In this document: one piece after another, positions 1 through 47,528 of the stretch | Position numbering within the stretch: the stretch's first letter is position 1 | Layout of the letters: every line of letters starts with the position of its first letter | DNA from: Flaccisagitta enflata | Taxonomy: Eukaryota; Chaetognatha; Sagittoidea; Aphragmophora | Direction: 5' to 3' | Assembly: GCA_965153355.1 (NCBI GenBank) | Contig: OZ231126.1 | Coordinates: 71,114,001 to 71,178,000, forward strand | Length of the DNA: 64,000 bases | The notes under the pieces: generated by a model | Databases searched by the model: none | Seen by the model: only the letters and a program-made list of their open reading frames with translations | What the model was told of the DNA's origin: nothing | Made by a program: the position numbers and the translations under genes

Positions 1-129
<129 letters not shown>

Positions 130-621
130 TTGATTTAGATCGGTAGTAATAAGAGAAAGGCAGAGACAAAAAGTGAAAAAGAGACACAGAGAGTCAGGGA
201 TTGAAATAACAAAAACAGACAGGCAGTCAACCACACAGCATGAGATGCCCATACAGTAGCAGAAGAACATGCATTGAAAAAAAAAGTCCCATTTACGTCT
301 TTTTTCTGGTCGGTGGTCGCTGCCTTTATTGGTACCGTCACTCATTACTGGCATTTTCCCTGCGAACTCGGTTTAACCATTCATACGCTCCAGTCAAACA
401 AGAATTAATGAAATTTGTAATTGTGAGTAGATCACAGAAAGCATAGCAGTATTCCAAACAAATAACAATTCAAATTAGGGTAATTCAAATTAGGGTTAAG
501 TGCGAAAAGCATATCAGTGCCGATCAGATTTGTATTCAGTGCCGTTCTTACGATTTAGTATTTTCTAGGTTAAATTCACAGAAATTACCAGCTACAAAAC
601 CATGGAAAATGATGATGCCAG

Positions 622-625
<4 letters not shown>

Positions 626-679
<54 letters not shown>
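626..679. repeat. (GA)n microsatellite
   Basis: About 53 bases of GA lie just downstream of the copy A stop codon, in its probable 3' UTR. The matching array in copy B (12967-13200) is about 234 bases. The array has changed length more than fourfold since the duplication, while flanking sequence barely changed. Confidence 0.95.
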
Positions 680-684
<5 letters not shown>

Positions 685-773
685 CGAAACAGAGACAGAG
701 TGATCCTAGTATCATCCATAGTGCCGACTAAACTTGATTTGTTCCAAAAGTTCCTTGCTCAATTTTTTGGCGG

Positions 774-2790
774 TCAAAGCTGTGGTGCTTCATGGCTTAC
801 TGGTATCCCGCTCTCCTCAGTTTGAGTCGTAGCAGACATTGTACTTCCCCGCTCTCTAATGATAATTCTTTTGATGATTTTGACAAAAAATTCCCCAATC
901 TCAACCAATGTCAGAACTGAAGCTCCGGCAAACAGACCAAAATTTCCCCCAATTTCTGCTAAAAATTCTTGAAACTTCTTTTCCACGTTAATGTTTTTGA
1001 TCGTGTAAAAGTTGCTTTCAGCTTTGATCCAAATCTTGATTTGGTTATCCATACTAAGAAAACTATTCTGATTTTGTAAAGGCGTTTTGGAAAAATTTGC
1101 ATCATCAAATCTGAAATATTCAACGAAATAATCAATGGATGCAAAGGCGGTTTTGGTGTGACAATCATTAGAGGAACACAGTTCATGCTTGGTAACCTCC
1201 TCATCTACATGGTCATTGATCTTGCAAGTATCAAAATGATAATGAAAGAGTGATTTCCAGGAAATGTTAGGTTGATTTTGACAAAGATAAGCGCAGACAT
1301 CCTCATTGTAATCTTCGACGGGAACAGAATGAAACAGGCGTGGAACTTCTTTGGGATATTTTGCTTCTTTCCCTCGGTGATCTATTAATAATTCTTTACT
1401 GCGTAAAATGATTGTCATCCATAAGTGCTGCGGCGTAACCGTCCCAACATATTTCCCCAAAAATGGACTACTGCATGTACTTTTGAGATAGACTGCTGGA
1501 ATGATTCCATTCAAAGGGCCTTCAAATTCTATTGTCAATAATTGATAGGAGGTAGAATTTGCATTGATGCCTTTAAAGTGTTGAAAGGCGCAGACTGAAT
1601 TGAGTTGTGGAGGTTGCTTCCAGTCTTCAAACAGTTGTAGGCACTTGGGTTTCAGATATGTGCGTGTATCTAGATAAAAAAAAATCATTAAATCATTATC
1701 ATGTCACGAAATAAGCTCTCAGAAAAAAGTCTTGCAACACCAAGCAAATGGTTTTTATTTGATCTGTTCATGATTCATACTGTGTGAAGTACTTCTTACT
1801 TCTTACTGTACTAAAATTTCGTTTTCTTCTACGTCATGACATCAAAAAGGGCTGAGTCTTCACACTGTCTTACAGTGCTACTGCCATTTTTTAAGGTTTT
1901 TTAGCAAAAGAGACCAGATTGCACTCATTTTGGTAAAAGTAAATTGCTATAGATTTTTTAAGTCTCGAGATTTCCTAACTTAAATACCCTTGTTGCCATA
2001 CTACTGCTTAGGTACATTTTCCATATTACTTATTAGGTCAGTTAAGATTTCAACGCTGAAACTTGGCATGAAACTCAGCATGGCCTCACCATTGGTATCG
2101 TCAATAAACACCTTCCAGTTACTTGGGCACTTTTTGAGATGGACGACGTTCACAAAATCTTTGAATATGATTGCCAGACATGGACTATTTGATTCGTCGA
2201 ATTTGACAATCTTGACGTCGGTGAAAGTGTTGTTAAACATCCAGTGAAAGCTCGTTTGGACTGTCAAATACATGACGTAAGCCCAAGTTGCTAACGTGTA
2301 ACAAAAATATAGAGTAAGCGTCATGCACATGGCTGTCGAGCTATTGAACATGATTTACAAAGTGAAGTGTAGAGGAACTTTCCAAAAGCTTGTCTGTAAT
2401 AGATATCATCCGCTTGGCTGATGCAGCCTGCGGATAAAGTCAACAATGCTTCCTAGGAACCTTAACGACAGTATTCGCGCAGACAAGCTATGGGAAAATT
2501 GTTGGTAAAGGAAAAAAGAAATGCAATGATTTGTGCGGCATTTTGCTATCTTTAAACTATCTCTTGATAGCATATTTAGTAAACATGATTCTGAATTATA
2601 GTTGCCTCACACATCTTCCTCAAACCAATTGAGCTTCCTTACTTAAACATATCATGCCCCAAAACCGTCGTTTTAGTTTATCGTCTCCTGTAAAATTAGA
2701 GAATCCATGAGCGGTTGTGGACATGCAAAAATCATCAAATTCTTTAGAAAAGCCAATTTTTTGTTTGTGTTCGTTTTCATCCACCTCCAT
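774..2790 (-). CDS. DEG/ENaC-type sodium channel, copy A (3 exons)
   Basis: Predicted coding exons are 2643-2790, 2090-2290 and 774-1669, with GT-AG introns, both phase 1, giving 414 residues. Exon 1 encodes the cytoplasmic N-terminus with the family gating motif (STTAHGF, residues 24-30) and the start of the first membrane segment after RRFW. Exon 2 continues this segment (TWAYVMYLTVQ) and begins the extracellular domain. Exon 3 holds the Cys-bearing extracellular domain and the second membrane segment with GGNFGLFAGAS. This includes the G-x-S selectivity-filter position and LTLVEIGEF. Family knowledge: trimeric, amiloride-sensitive or peptide/proton/mechanically gated Na+ channels of the plasma membrane. 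At 414 residues it is shorter than usual (500-700), mostly in the extracellular domain. The start ATG is conserved in the other loci. An AATAAA lies on the minus strand at 330-325. Gating stimulus cannot be inferred. Confidence 0.9.
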
Positions 2791-3329
2791 TTTTGCTGAA
2801 GACTGATGAAGCTGATGGAAAGTGAAAAACTTAGTGGTCCCAAATAATGGAAGGAAGAGTAATGAAACATTTACCTTGATGCTGCCTTGCTCACTGCTTG
2901 AATAAACAAGCAGGTTGATCCAACATCGGCGTTCTCTGTAACCTCAAGGCTCTAAATAAATAGATACTATGACACGCGCTTACCTCGGCGCATGCTTCCT
3001 TTTGCACACAGCAGGTTCATCGTTCAGCGTGCCAGAACACAAAATACGCCGTTTGATTGAATCAGAAAATCGATATTGATAATTGATAAACTTAGAAATA
3101 ACGTGGTTACTCATCGATCGGACATTGAAAACAATACTTGGTGAGCTCTCCTTGCTGAGCTGAGCAAGTGGTTGACCAGTGAGCTTCATAACGTTTCCAC
3201 AGTTTCCACTTTCATTTTGTGGTTCCGATGCACATGCTAGTCTTCATTCAACCAGCCTTATTGAAACCGGTTTGATTACCTGCGCAACAATTTTATTTTG
3301 CACCTGCAGCCCTTGTGCACTGCGTGCTT

Positions 3330-3615
3330 CTAGTGACGACCAAAAACGTGTTTGTTTCGCTTGAACGCGTTTACAGCGTGAACACATGAATTCTACATTT
3401 CCGGGAGGGAGTGCGCAAAGTAATTGAGTGAGCCCGTGAATGGAGCGAGCAAGCAAAGCAAGTGTAACAAAATGAAGCGATGTGGCGCGAGTGAGCAAAG
3501 TGAGTGGTGCGAGCAAATGAATGAAGCGAGCGACCGAGTGGCCCTTTCAAAACGCGGTTATCTGCGACTAAGGAAAAGCGCCCTTTAAGAGTTTGTTCTG
3601 CTTCTAATATGAGAC
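3330..3615. repeat. GAGCGAGC-rich interspersed repeat, copy within duplication A
   Basis: Member of the family defined best at 9528-9785. It carries the GCGTGAACACATGAATT block, a run of GAGCGAGC/GAGTGAGC variants, then CCGAGTGGCCCTTTCAAAACGC. It is also present in duplication B (16900-17150), so it was inserted before the duplication. Confidence 0.75.
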
Positions 3616-4066
3616 CAATCACGTTGTCGTAGGGATGAATGATTTTACCTCTAAGGTAGTATCATGGTGGTCGGTTTCCTAGTTATTTCCGTTAAAGTTT
3701 CATCTTACTAGGCTTTACAGGTGTTAACCGTAAGTTTTGCAGGTGCAAAATTGTTGCTAAGCCTTCGTTCACCTAACTACAAAACCAGAACATTCGAAAG
3801 AGATTGGTTTGTGAATGAATTTGGAGACATGAGCAAGTTGCATGAGCATGAGCATGAGCATGAGCATGAGCATGTTGCAAGTTGTGTTTATTTAAGCACA
3901 GAAAAAAAAACGATATTTTGTCCATGGTCCATGGTCCATGGTCAAAAGAAAAGAAACAAAGAAAGGGCATTACTACGTGAATCATTAAAAAAAGCCGCAC
4001 TTTTAAATGGCTAATTGCCATAACGAATTTCAAATGAATCCACTAAAATGTTAGCCTATCAAATAG

Positions 4067-6657
4067 TAAGGGAGTACGAGAATAACTCTTCGAAACAGAT
4101 TGGACAGTGTGATTGATTTTTTTTGGTTCAGTAGGCCCAAAATATATGAGGTAATCCATCAATTTGGGGCCCTCTCTCAAAAGAAAACCCCCAAACAGGC
4201 CAAAAAAACAAAAAAAGATAGTAAATTCTTGCTTTTTCTGCATTTTTTTGTTTAAATTGAGGATCAAATGATATAACTAGCTGGAAAAACACTGGCATAC
4301 ACACTTGATTACTAGTACTGAAGTGAAAAAAATTTCTTCTTGTGCCTTGAATCTTTTTCTTCATGAAAAATTGTAAAAAATGTTGAAAAATTGATTAAAA
4401 ATGATCATTTATGCAATTGTTCTCTATCAATTGGAAGTGGGCATTCTAACTGATAAATAAACTGACACCTACATCAGCTAAATTTGATATTCAATTACTT
4501 CCTAAATGAATTAAGAACTTCACTAATAAAATTTCACAAGTAAACGCAAGGAAACGATTGTTAGTTGGGGGTTAAAAATGGGGAAGGTAGCAAACTAGTT
4601 TTACAAGTAAATGTTAAGTTATGATTGTAAGGTGCAGGTAAAATCTTCTCATTTTCAAATGTTTCAAGCCATTCAGGTCTTTATTTTAGAGATTTGCCCC
4701 TTGCCCCCATAAAAAGAAACTTGCTCACAAAAAGTTTCCATAGCATCAAGTTTCGAGTTCCATGCTCAAGTTTTAGTTGCTCTTGAACTATGACTTCATG
4801 ACTTTGTCCCTAAAGTCTGCAGGGAGATGTATGATATCTCATCAACTAAAGCGCCTCTATGATCTCATGATTCAGCAGTGCAATGACCAAATCTTTTCTC
4901 TTCACATTTTTAGTCACTATGAATGAAGGCTTGATCTCAAAATTATGTTTTCTTTTGAAGCCATCTGCAAATTCTTCATTTAAGAAAAGCAAATATGTTT
5001 TCCCCTTATCATCTTTTGCCTTGGTTTTAAGAGTAGAGAGTGCCTGTACTAAAATACTGTTTTCCTCCTGGTTGTAGGATTGCACGGTTCCAAGGTTCCA
5101 GCCATCTTCTTGTTATGTGATGACAAATTCCTCTTCCTCTACTGGCCAGATAAACTCTCTTTAGGGTACCTCAGCCGGGGCTTTTGACCTCTTCGCTGGC
5201 TTGTTTGCTGCCTGAATACCTGCAGATTCAGAGGTAAAATAGACATCCTCTGTCAGAACATCTTGATTTTTTGGATCAGTTGTGTATAAAGCAAGCAGAT
5301 TCTCATAAATTTGCTTTGCAGTGATGTTGTATTGCTAGATATAAACAAAGTCACTAGGCATCTGAGAGAACATGACTTTTTTCAACATGACCTCCTTGCG
5401 AAGGATAGAAAGTTGATCTTGCTCTCTCAATTTCTTGATCCTATCATAGCATTTCTTAACTTCAGCCTGAGATGAAAATAGTGCATGGTACTTGTTTTAA
5501 TCCCCATTTTCCTTGCAAAGAGCAATCAGCTTGAATTTAGATTGTTCCCTTACCAAGATGTCTGCCTCAGCATCTGTCACTGACAGTTTGGACTTCATAA
5601 TATCCTTTTGAGATCTTGACCAGTCTGCCTCAATTTGGATGATTTCTTGTTGCTTTAACTTCAGCTCTTTATCTTTCAACATGTCTGCAGCATCCTTTCC
5701 AAATGTTAGATCCAAACTTGACTTGAGCACAAGTCTGTCACTGAACCTCCTTTAATTCTGAGCTGTTCAGACATGTGCCCAAAGTAATTTTCCCCTGCTT
5801 TATAGCCCTCATGGCAACCTCAGGAATTGATCTAAGTTGTTCCTCAGTGAATATTTCAAAAAGGGGCTTTAAGTGTGATTCGCCCAAGGTTCCTGCAGCT
5901 TCTTTTTCTGAGTATTCCAGAAATTCAGGTTAAAACTCACATCGAATTCCACGTTGCCTGGACAATGTTGCAGCAAGCTGTTTCATTAAAGCCCTCATTG
6001 TAACCTCCAGCTTTGAGACATCATACTGCTGAAGATGGTTTTTGAATGATTCCATCCACTCCTTTTTGTACTCCCTACTAAATCCATTGCAAAAAGCAGG
6101 GAGAGTATGCCTCTCAACTGAACTGAACTTTTAAAAAACCTGGGATGGCTTCCATCATCTGTCTGTACAGATTTTAAAAGATTGATCAATGTTTTGAATG
6201 ATTGGGCCTTGAAGGGTCCATCATGATGCCCAAAAAGGGTTCCATGAGATGACAGCCAACTAGAAATTCAATTGTCCATTCATATTAAACCACAGAAGGC
6301 AACAAAGAACGCAAAAGCCTATCCACTTCATTTTGACATTTGGTATCCTACAGAAGATATGCAAGTAGACTGTCTTTCATCTCCAGGGTCTTGAGAGAAG
6401 TCATGCATTGGTTATCTCCATCTATTTTTGAATGTTTTATTACAATTGTATGCACTAAAGGCTCAGGATTACTATAAATGCAAAAAAAAAAAAAACGGTC
6501 AAAATTCAGTTTTTTAGCCTGTTCGGGGGGTATTTTTCAATCAAATGAGCTCAACTCAGTTTTTTCTATCATATCTTAGGCCTACTCACATGTTTATCCA
6601 TCACACTAACCAGTCCGATAAAAAATGTCTGTCAAATCCAATTCTCGTACTCCCTTA
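4067..6657 (-). mobile_element. 2.6-kb DNA transposon with 17-bp TIRs and 7-bp TSD
   Basis: The ends are perfect inverted copies of TAAGGGAGTACGAGAAT, flanked by direct repeats CAAATAG (4060-4066 and 6658-6664). The corresponding site in duplication copy B, near 17870-17890, is empty, which confirms insertion after the duplication. The interior carries a decayed minus-strand coding region. The superfamily is not recognised; the 7-bp TSD and TAAGGG terminus are the facts to search with. Confidence 0.9.
4640..6240 (-). pseudogene. decayed transposon-encoded ORF, family unknown
   Basis: Minus-strand reading gives long protein-like stretches broken by at least three in-frame stops and at least two frameshifts. 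The best stretches are at 5730-5497 (Lys/Glu-rich, coiled-coil-like, with KELKLKQQEIIQIEADW) and at 5085-4846 (ends KRKDLVIALLNHEIIEAL). A further stretch near 5960-5760 has SEKEAAGTLGESHLKPLFE. I recognise no DDE/DDD catalytic motif or other named domain. The position between perfect TIRs makes this the probable remains of the element's transposase or accessory protein. The insertion post-dates the duplication, so the ORF was probably already broken when the element moved; that would mean it was mobilised in trans. Confidence 0.6.
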
Positions 6658-6790
6658 CAAATAGCTCTAAAAAAGAACTTTCATTTGACTTTAATGCTAT
6701 TTTGCATTTCTAGTTTTATTTGTTTAGAAATGGTATACAAAATATTAAAACCATTGCTATTTTCGCTTTTGTAATCCTATTGAAAAAAAA

Positions 6791-7015
6791 CCGGTGGGCA
6801 GGGGCCACATTTGAAGGTCACTCTATCATTTGGGAAGGAGCAGTGAGGCCAAAGACCGCAAAAAAAAAAAAAAAAAAGTAAAGTGTGACGGACAGATGGT
6901 CCGACAGAACGAGGGACCGACGGACCGACGGACCGACGGACCGACAGACCGACAGACCAACGGACCAACGGACCGACAAAGCGGGGTGTTAAGTCGCGTA
7001 GTAAGTGACTAAAAA
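6791..7015 (-). repeat. CGGA-core short interspersed element (family R1)
   Basis: It contains the family blocks in order: GGTGGGCAGGGGCC, CATTTGGGAAGGAGCAGTGAGGCCAAAGA, an A-rich stretch, GTGTGACGGACAG, a (CGGAC)n-like core, AAAGCGGGGTGT, and a terminal near-palindrome GTCGCGTAGTAAGTGAC followed by TAAAAA. The copy at 18015-18243 is its duplicate. Confidence 0.8.
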
Positions 7016-7289
7016 CAATTTTCCAAAATAGAGATTCACTTTTACAAGCTTTGACTTCTAAACGGTCTGAGATACAAACCTTAATTGGTCTAGCATAATA
7101 GAAAATTTCAAAAATCTTCAAATTCAGTTCAATAAACAAATGCTTTTTGTTTCTTCCATGAACCAACAAAAGGGTGCAACTTTTTAAGATGATGTAGCAA
7201 AAATATAAACGATAGCCTGTGATGCCTATATTTTAGTTTTTTGACCCCACTGCTCCTGCCCAAATGGTCTGGTGGCCTCAAATTTGAAT

Positions 7290-7635
7290 TCTTCAACTTT
7301 TTAACCTTGAGGAAATAAAAAATGGCGGATTTTGGAAAACTAATTTTGTATACCTTAAATTGAGAAAAATTGTAAAAAAATTGGTGACCATTTTGAAGCT
7401 TTTCAAAAGATCTTTCAAATGAGACGTTGCTGGTTGTCCTAACTTTAGAACTTTAGAAATGGCATTGGGATGAAGACAGGTTGTTAGGAATTTGAGAATT
7501 CACTGCAGGATCAGCATGTTTTTTGTTTGTTGTAACTAAGCAGCTTCGATATGTTTCGACTTTTGTTTCGATTCGGTTTTTGGGCAGGATTTTCGAGTTG
7601 GGTCGAAATGGTCAGTTTTTCGAGGAGAGGGAGAT

Positions 7636-7706
<71 letters not shown>

Positions 7707-8330
7707 CGTACACATTTGATGAGGAAGAGGATAAGGAAGAGAAAACAGATAGGGAAATCGCTCGTTACCATTGTGTACCATTGATAATGGCATCATTGCC
7801 GCTCATTGTCTCATTTCGTATCGACTTTTTGTTTCGATCAGGCGAAAAAAGGCATCACCATTTCGTCCACCGGATGGACGAAAAAATAGATTATATCGAT
7901 CGAATTCGACCGCCCCTTCAAAAACCCTTTTCGAAGCTGCTTAGTTGTAACATAGAAACTAAACGAATTGAGTAAAGAATTCGTTCTTGGCGCCATTTTG
8001 AAGAAAACTCGAAGCTCTTTAATTTGCTCATGGATATCAGTAGCTCTGACAATTCTGAATTGCATTATTAAGAAAAACGTTAGGACAAAAATTACTAATA
8101 GAAAAAAAGACGATATTTGCCCTTTTTCCAATCAGTGATATCTTTCTTCAAACTTATGCCATTTCTAAACGAATAAAGCTAGGTATGCCAGACACGACCC
8201 AAATGAAAGATCTTTCAGAGGGCTTTACAGGCATTACCAATTTTGATCCATTTTTCTTACGTTATGGTTCAAAAGAAAGGTTTTAAAGTTTTTAAAAATC
8301 CGCCATTTTATTTCCCCAAGGTTATTGTCA
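7290..8330. mobile_element. large foldback element, nested inverted repeats
   Basis: Successive segments on the left reappear inverted on the right in mirror order: AAATGGCGGATTTT (near 7320) with AAAATCCGCCATTTT (near 8300), AAAGATCTTTCAAATGAGAC with the 8200-8220 segment, TTTAGAAATGGCAT with ATGCCATTTCTAAACG, and TTGTAACTAAGCAGCTTCGA (7530) with its inverse at 7930-7950. No coding ORF is apparent. The loop region contains a (GA)n array at 7641-7698. No clear TSD was found. Confidence 0.7.
7641..7698. repeat. (GA)n microsatellite
   Basis: About 58 bases of uninterrupted GA, inside the foldback structure at 7290-8330. Confidence 0.95.
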
Positions 8331-8344
8331 AAAGGCACGCGACT

Positions 8345-8533
8345 CTCAATAATCCCCCCCCCCCCAAAAAAAAAAGAATTCATGGAGAACTTACATGGGT
8401 CATAGTTATTTGGCTTGAGAGTTCAATGGTATCACGCTCTCTTCAGTTTGATTTGTTATAGTTTTTTGCACAACACTCCTTTTAAAGATAATAACCAAAA
8501 ATTCCCCAATTTCAACCAATGTCAGAATAGAAG
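8345..8533 (-). pseudogene. DEG/ENaC C-terminal fragment (TM2 and tail only)
   Basis: Reading the minus strand from 8533 gives the second transmembrane segment and cytoplasmic tail (SILTLVEIGEFLVIIF, ending in a stop at 8408-8406). It is almost identical to the end of copy D (21696-21820), and the similarity continues past the stop to the poly-C tract near 8355. Similarity stops abruptly at 8533 inside the GxS filter region. There is no upstream exon nearby in frame, so this is a truncated duplicate and not a gene. Confidence 0.85.
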
Positions 8534-9069
8534 CATAACGTTTTTACTGGGATCGTGGTGGACATATGTCATGAGGCATTATGATATTAGAAAAAACATA
8601 GAAAAAATAGTTTTTCATGCTCTATCCAATGGTTCAATCCGTATCTTGCTACGATGCTCAGGAGCGGAGATATATAGGTTTCTTATGTTGCATTCCAAAA
8701 GAATCATACTGTACTTACTACTACCGTTATAACCCGCTACAACGGATCCAAGACTTGCAAGTGTAATAGCCTTAATATACTTTCATTCATTTCCTTTTAT
8801 TTTTTATATTGGCAATGATAGAATTATGCTTATACAACATGAAATTTATTTGTTCTTGAGCTTCCGTTACTGCGGGGTTCAACTATACTCGATATTTAAG
8901 TAACGAAGAGCATTTAAAAAAGAACTAAGGAATAAAAGAAACAGATGGGCTTGAAATTTGCCAAGTAATCATCAATATGGAAACTGACTGTTAAGGTTCA
9001 GTCTGACGTCATCATCTCGGAACAAGCCCAGGTGGGCGACTCGATGCGTCATCTGCGTGATATCAGAAG

Positions 9070-9114
9070 AGGCGTAATGGACGGACGGACGGACGGACGG
9101 ACGGACGGACGGAC
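9070..9114. repeat. (GGAC)n microsatellite
   Basis: About ten tandem GGAC units. This tetranucleotide is also the core of the R1/R2 short elements, and nearby GTGGGCGACTCGATGCG resembles a decayed R1 end. Confidence 0.9.
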
Positions 9115-9116
9115 CC

Positions 9117-9454
9117 TCTTTTTGCGATGACGCATCTAAAAATGAAGAAAATGTTTGGGCTTCGTCCACTAGTCACTGAGTCACAAACAATGTTTCAGAG
9201 AGTGATTAAACAAATTCAATGTTTAGCCCTCATATCCTTTGAAACAGTACAAGTGAAATGACATCGACGCCTGGTGGTTAATCGATCTTTTTGCGATGAC
9301 GCATCTAAAAATGAAGAAAATGTTTGGGCTTCGTCCACTAATCACTGAGTCACAAACAATGTTTCAGTGAGTGATTAAACAAATTCAATGTTTAGCCCTC
9401 ATATCCTATGAAACAGTACAAGTGAAATGACATCGACGCCTGGTGGTTAATCGA
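9117..9454. repeat. two tandem copies of a 169-bp unit
   Basis: Unit TCTTTTTGCGATGACGCATC... begins at 9117 and again at 9286, and the second copy ends at 9454 with GGTGGTTAATCGA. The copies differ at only a few positions, so the duplication is recent. No ORF was found. Confidence 0.9.
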
Positions 9455-9527
9455 TTATTTGAGGATTGACGGATTAATCCAAGGCTAGCAGGGGAATTGG
9501 AAATTGGATCTATTAATCGAGTGACAG

Positions 9528-9785
9528 GGCGTGTTTCTGGTGAAGATGAACAATGCGTTTGTTCCCGTAAAACGCGATAACAGCGTGAACACATATTCAA
9601 GTATTTCAACTGTCCCACGAGGGAGTGAGCGAAGTGAGTGAGCTAGCCCGTGAACGGAGAGAGCGAGCAAAGCGAGCGGAGCGCTGCGGAGCGAGCGAGC
9701 GGAGTGAGTGGTGCGAGTGAACGAACGTAGCGAGCGACCGAGTGGCCCTTTCAAAACGCGATCGTCTTTGACTAGAAACGCCCCC
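9528..9785. mobile_element. 258-bp GAGCGAGC-rich element with 15-bp TSD
   Basis: The element is bounded by direct repeats TTAATCGAGTGACAG (9513-9527 and 9786-9800). Its ends are short inverted repeats (GGCGTGTTTC and GAAACGCCCC). The interior has GCGTGAACACAT, then a quasi-tandem run of GAGCGAGC/GAGTGAGT octamers, then CGAGTGGCCCTTTCAAAACGCG. A 15-bp TSD is typical of LINE-driven SINE insertion, yet the ends look like a DNA element. Related copies: 3330-3615, 16900-17150, 50233-50518 and partial ones near 55730 and 56310-56440. Confidence 0.8.
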
Positions 9786-10005
9786 TTAATCGAGTGACAG
9801 AGTTTTCATCAACTGTTTTAATACTTTTTATCTTTTTAGTTGTACAAATATCATGAATCGGAAATGTATTTTTGATTAACATTAAGTCCAGACCAGGCCC
9901 CGGATTTTTTCCCATGCTCGACTCAAATTTCTTCTTTAGAAATGAAAAAAGAATAAAACATGAAGACAAATAAATGAAATTTTCGAGCGTGAATGAGCCA
10001 ATTGG

Positions 10006-10095
10006 GCCACGCCACGCCACGCCACGCCACGCCACGCCACGCCACGCCACGCCACGCCACGCTGCGCCACGCCGCGCCAAGCCACGCCACGCCAC
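10006..10095. repeat. (CCACG)n pentanucleotide repeat
   Basis: About 18 units of a GC-rich pentamer, slightly interrupted at the right end. It lies about 400 bases upstream of the innexin 1 start codon. Confidence 0.95.
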
Positions 10096-10505
10096 ACCAT
10101 GCATGGGCGACCCGTAAATAAAAGAGAAATCGGGTTGTCCAGCAAATCATCTGGGAAACGTTGGAACGTTCAAAATCTGATTGCCAGATGTGCAAAAACC
10201 ATGTAAATCGCGAGTAGAATTATATTTGACTCCAAAATTCACGAGTTACCTGAAGAGCTTAAGATTGAAAAGAATAAATAAACAAATGAACCATCAAACA
10301 CAAACAAACACAATAACGCAAATCAGACATAAGTGAAAACCTTTGAAGAAGCAACGATGCATGTTTTATCGTTTTATCGTTTTATCGTTTTATCGCCATC
10401 TCCCATTTAAAGAGATGAAGTAATGAAACAAAACAACAAACGACGACCGACGAAATTTCTGAGAAGCGCCTCCGAATAAAACTCTACTCTTCCTAGAACC
10501 TCACA

Positions 10506-46407
<35,902 letters not shown>

Positions 46408-46417
46408 GGTCTCGGTC

Positions 46418-46572
<155 letters not shown>

Positions 46573-46696
46573 CACACACACGAACTTGCAGACAAAAAGA
46601 GATTAAACAGCCCCATGGATGGTTTATACATATTGACGTACGGAAGAGTTTCGGAAGTGAAGAAAAGAAGATCATTTTCCCCTACTACAGTATGAT

Positions 46697-46815
46697 TTTT
46701 AGTCGCGGTCCAGCGACTCTACAACTTGCCGTGTCGGTCGGTCGGTCGGTCTGTTGGTCACGTCATGTAGCATTTCTGTTTTCCGCTCCCTTTCACCCAT
46801 CGGCGACTGGGGGGG
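46697..46815 (+). repeat. R1-like element end
   Basis: TTTTTAGTCGCGGTCCAGCG, ACTCTACAACTTGCCGTGTC, a (GGTC)n core, then CCATCGGCGACTGGGG. Truncated. Confidence 0.65.
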
Positions 46816-47528
46816 AGTGTATACGGCCCTGTTTTCAAATGAAACAAAGGATGACGACATAACTCTTGATCTAAAAAAGGTATTCAAATTCTTTAAAAAA
46901 CGCTTGATAGAATATGTTTTGGCATTTATTTATGCCAAATTTTAGCTTAGCGTGTCAAGCAGTTTGGCTTCAATCTAAAGTTGTCAATTTCTCCTTTCTC
47001 CTGTTTTCTCCTTTAATTCAGAGATGAAATCGTCCAAATTTTCATTTCTTTTTTTAAAGGAGACCTGTTAACCAAAATAGGCCATGAATAGGAAATATTT
47101 GATAGCAGGTTATGTTTTCCCTAGCTCATGAGTTCAAATTTTTTAAAAAGTAGAAAAAAAAAGAAGTGAGTATCAAAGATTCAGCACTTTACTTCAAAAG
47201 GAGATTAAAGCTAAACTACTTGCGACACAAAGCTAAGATATGGCACAAATAAATACCAAACCATACTCTTTCAGGCGCTCTTGTCAGAATTTGATTACTT
47301 CTATTGGTCCTACAGTTATGTCGTCATCTTTTGTCTCATTTGAAAAAATCATACTGTATAGATGTCCATAATTTATGATTCTCTCAGTAATGCTACCAAA
47401 AGGAAGCCATGCTGTTCCAACTCCCTCCCCTTCCCCTCAGCGCCCCCCCCCCAGTAGCTCCCCCCTTGTCTATAGTAGATAATGATCTATCTGATTTACT
47501 TCATAGAATTAAAATTGAAACGCGGTCT
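46816..47528. other. intergenic, no feature recognised
   Basis: DNA between the two innexin genes. I see no exon-like segment. Confidence 0.4.

Noticed and set aside
240-446. 68-codon plus-strand frame, present again at 12599-12805
   Set aside because: It is conserved only because it lies in the segmental duplication. It has no splice context or family similarity and lies in the probable 3' flank of the channel gene.
480-510. TTAGGG-like bases (AATTAGGGTAATTCAAATTAGGG) as telomere remnant
   Set aside because: Only two AATTAGGG units in a 13-bp partial repeat, one of which is missing in duplication copy B; not telomeric.
10017-10100. (CCACG)n as a CRISPR-like or origin repeat
   Set aside because: Perfect short tandem pentamer without spacers, in a eukaryotic intergenic region; a plain microsatellite.
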